From Polytrichum commune (lineage: Eukaryota > Streptophyta > Polytrichopsida > Polytrichales > Polytrichaceae), in assembly GCA_950295325.1 (NCBI GenBank), contig OX485804.1, positions 64,200,533 through 64,264,532 on the forward strand: DNA of 64,000 nt, written 5' to 3'. The notes under the pieces were generated by a model, which saw only the letters and a program-made list of their open reading frames with translations, ran no database searches and was not told where the DNA came from. This document shows, piece by piece, positions 61,521 to 64,000 of this stretch (position 1 is its first letter; the number at the start of each line of letters is the position of its first letter). The translations under genes were made by a program, and so were the position numbers.

Positions 61521-61965
61521 TAAACAACCCTTCAAATCTTCACAAAATCATCAAAAGTTGGCTTTCTTCCTTCAGGTGGCATGTTGCATGTAAGGCTATG
61601 ACTTACGTGTTATACCTCCAATAAAACGCGGGGCAAAACAAGTGCACTCGATTGGCATCGAACAACATGCGGAGTTTAGTTTTTTGGGGGTCTAGTCTCG
61701 CATTCCCAAATACCATCTACTTCGACACATTCAACAAGCCATCTCCCCGATCGGTACCTCATAATAATAATAGTAAGAAGAAGGGATTATCTTATCGGCC
61801 GTGCACTTCCTCTAACTTCAAGTGAAAGTGGGGCTTTGGATTAAAACACTCGGAAACCAAAAGGGGGGGGGGGGGGAAGGGGCACAACATCCAAGGGGCC
61901 ATGATTGAGGTAACGTCGTGGGGGGAACTACTAGACAGGAATCCGGTTATTTTTCTTTCTTTCTT

Positions 61966-62000
61966 CTTCTCCTTCTCCTTCTCCTTCTCCTTCTCCTTCT
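61966..62000 (+). repeat. (CTTCTC)n microsatellite
   Basis: About five to six CTTCTC units. G tracts lie close by at 61863-61876 and 62057-62068. Confidence 0.9.
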
Positions 62001-62334
62001 ATCTTCTCCATATAGTGTCCCTCCGTACCTAAATACAAATTTCCCGGGCCCGCGGTGGGGGGGGGGGGTCATAGACTCATAGTAGTAGTAGAAGGAGGAG
62101 GAGGAAGAGGCCCCACTTTAATCATGGTAACGGATACGAGGATTGGGTTTTGGAGCGGGTTTTGTCCCCTTCCCACAACATGCAAACAAGCCCATTTGCC
62201 CACGCCCGGATCAAATGTAGGGGACCATGAAACCCCCTCACAGGTGTCAGGCAGGCCCCATGACGGCTCCCGGAATGAGTGAGTGACTGATTTGTAAGTT
62301 ATATATATGACACCCGCCGCACCACTAATAAATG

Positions 62335-62548
62335 ATGTGATATTTAGTGTCACTCACGATTCGGAGTTACACAGTGTGATGTGTGTGTGTGTTTGTACAA
62401 GTGTTTGTTGGTTTGTTTGTTTACCGAGGGAAGTTTGTGAACCTTCTACCATGTCGAAACAAAAAAATTTGACGTTTGTTGGTAAAATAAATAATGTGAG
62501 CTATACGGTTCGTAGATATAGCATGTGCGTAAATCCGAATAGTAAGCT
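62335..62548. mobile_element. Degenerate MITE related to the 29.3 kb element
   Basis: TTTAGTGTCACTCACGATTC and GGAGTTACAC on the left are answered by GTAAATCCGAATAGTAAGC on the right. The same TTTAGTGTCACT...GGAGTTACAC order, followed by a GT microsatellite, occurs at 29261-29350. It abuts the repeat F copy that follows. Confidence 0.5.
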
Positions 62549-62770
62549 ATGATCGGGGAGAACCGGCAGTTACTTACAAATGAACCGGTTGAATTTGAAA
62601 AATAACCGGTTGAAGTTCAAGACTGCAAGAAAATTACCGATCGTTTTGGAAGAATCTATAGAATATACGCCAATTTACTAAAAGAAAACCGAAGGATGTC
62701 ATCATGTAACCGGTTGGACTTTCAAACACTAGGATATCAACCGATTATGTCCAAGAATCTCCCCGATCAT
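62549..62770 (-). mobile_element. Dispersed repeat F, copy 3, with 13-bp terminal inverted repeats
   Basis: ATGATCGGGGAGA at the left end is perfectly complemented by TCTCCCCGATCAT at the right end. The interior has several AACCGGTT palindromes. Its reverse complement matches 444-600 and 42328-42500. No target duplication is evident. Confidence 0.75.
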
Positions 62771-63004
62771 TGGTAGTAAGTAACATGAAATTTCAAGTTT
62801 AGTGTAGCTAGCCCCTCATGCAGATCTACACTAGTAGAAGGTACGTAGACCCGCGTGTTAATTGGGCACCTTTTTGTCTTCAAAGGGATGCCAACAAGGT
62901 TGTTCCGAATTGCTGCAGCTCACACTATTTTGTTGCAACTCACGAACGAGCTTGCAATTATGATCAAGGTGAAGCGTCCCTAATACATGCCAATAGTAGG
63001 GGCC

Positions 63005-63035
<31 letters not shown>

Positions 63036-64000
63036 GCCGTAACCATAAAGAACCAAAACATTAACTTAAGTTAAACCCAAAGTGAAGTTACTTTAGGGTT
63101 GGGTTAGTTTCAACTAACGGATATCCACCATACATCAAGACATTTGCATCTATGGCCACAATGGATCACCTAGTCCTATATTAAGTGAAAGAGGACATGA
63201 GGACCTCCTTTCACTAGTTAAACCGCGGTGGTTGTGTACCCTAAGTAACTTTTGGGTTTAGTGTAAGTTGTGTGAACTAGTTGAGGTGGGAGGTGTATGT
63301 AACCCAACTCTAACTTCGGCCGCACAAGGTTCAAATGGCTAAGGAACAGGTAGAATACTCTATGGAGGTATGTGTATTCTTTGATGCAAACTGTATTTTC
63401 ATGTTTTACATAATTCTTTTGACGTAGATAACAATTGGGTTTAGTTGTTATTCACCTCATGTACGGTACTAACCCTCTCCTTGGATTTGGTTGGTGGCAT
63501 GGGCACATGTGAGGCAAACGCTTTACAAATTTGACGGCATACTTAGGTTTTGCTTATCATCTTTTTTCAAAAATAACGTGTGGATAGTGCTTAGACATTC
63601 CTTGATAATGAGGAATGATACGCAATGTATTGAAGTGTAATAAGACTTTGAAGTATTTTAAAACAAGTTTTTATATACCGTTTTATACTTGATTTCGCAA
63701 GTTTTGGATATGATATGCATTACTTTATTTAAGGGTACAAATGGTAAAACCTTAGTAATGGGGTTTACTTATGAGTGGTTACTATCTTAAAAGCACACCA
63801 AGAGGAAACAATGACATTGGTCAGATGATGGTAAGGTAAGGAAGTGACCATGTGAAATGATCCCACCCACCCTCCCGGGTTTTGAAAGGTGCACGAATAT
63901 GTAAAAGAATGGTTTGGCCTCTTGATAAGGGGATGTCTTAAACAAGGGCTAAGCTTGGTAGTAAGCATAAATACTAAGCAAGAAAAGTCCATCTCTCTCT
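62771..64000. other. Intergenic DNA to the window edge
   Basis: No gene is recognised. A (CT)14 microsatellite lies at 63007-63034. Confidence 0.35.

Overview
The window reads as AT-rich nuclear DNA of a vascular plant, most likely a flowering plant. The evidence is a plastid-type glucose-6-phosphate isomerase gene with many GT-AG introns, TTA/TAA-flanked Tourist-like MITEs, tRNA-derived SINEs, plant-type TTTAGGG repeats and decayed pogo/Tigger and hAT transposases. The species cannot be named from the sequence. Only two genes can be defended. The rest is repeat-rich intergenic DNA.

Layout. Positions 1-2614 (+) hold the 3' part of a MORN-repeat protein gene: four exons whose splice phases agree, with the 5' end outside the window. 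Positions 13857-3681 (-) hold a complete plastidic glucose-6-phosphate isomerase (PGI1-type) of 15 coding exons and 655 codons, with a transit peptide encoded by the separate first exon. The two genes converge, about 1.1 kb apart. PGI introns carry structured repeats: a roughly 510-bp palindrome in intron 1, and two inverted copies of a repeat in introns 13 and 14 that bracket the 67-nt exon 14.

From 14 kb onward no intact gene is recognised. At 16.5-18.8 kb there is a broken pogo/Tigger-like transposase (-) next to a broken hAT/DUF4371-type transposase (+). At 19.9-20.7 kb a possible hAT C-terminus is bracketed by repeated TTAGCTTTAGCTAGCTA-like motifs. At 23.2-28.5 kb there is a dense cluster of MITEs of at least five families. 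Four of them lie end to end and share TTA boundaries. From 28.5 to 44 kb there are smaller inverted-repeat elements, short interstitial telomere-like repeats, a 183-bp fold-back element and a 325-bp tandem duplication. From 44 to 49 kb there is low-complexity and tandem-repeat DNA, then a more GC-rich unrecognised block. At 50-64 kb there is another hAT C-terminal remnant, three SINEs with target-site duplications, a long CT microsatellite beside a block enriched for a CTAT(C/T)GCC motif, and a large terminal-inverted-repeat element.

Functionally, only the PGI gene gives a clear role: interconversion of fructose-6-phosphate and glucose-6-phosphate in the plastid, feeding starch synthesis. The MORN gene is unrelated to it. 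No operon-like or clustered pathway is visible. The most unusual material is structural, namely the chained MITEs, the exon-bracketing inverted repeats and the intron palindrome, rather than a new protein system.
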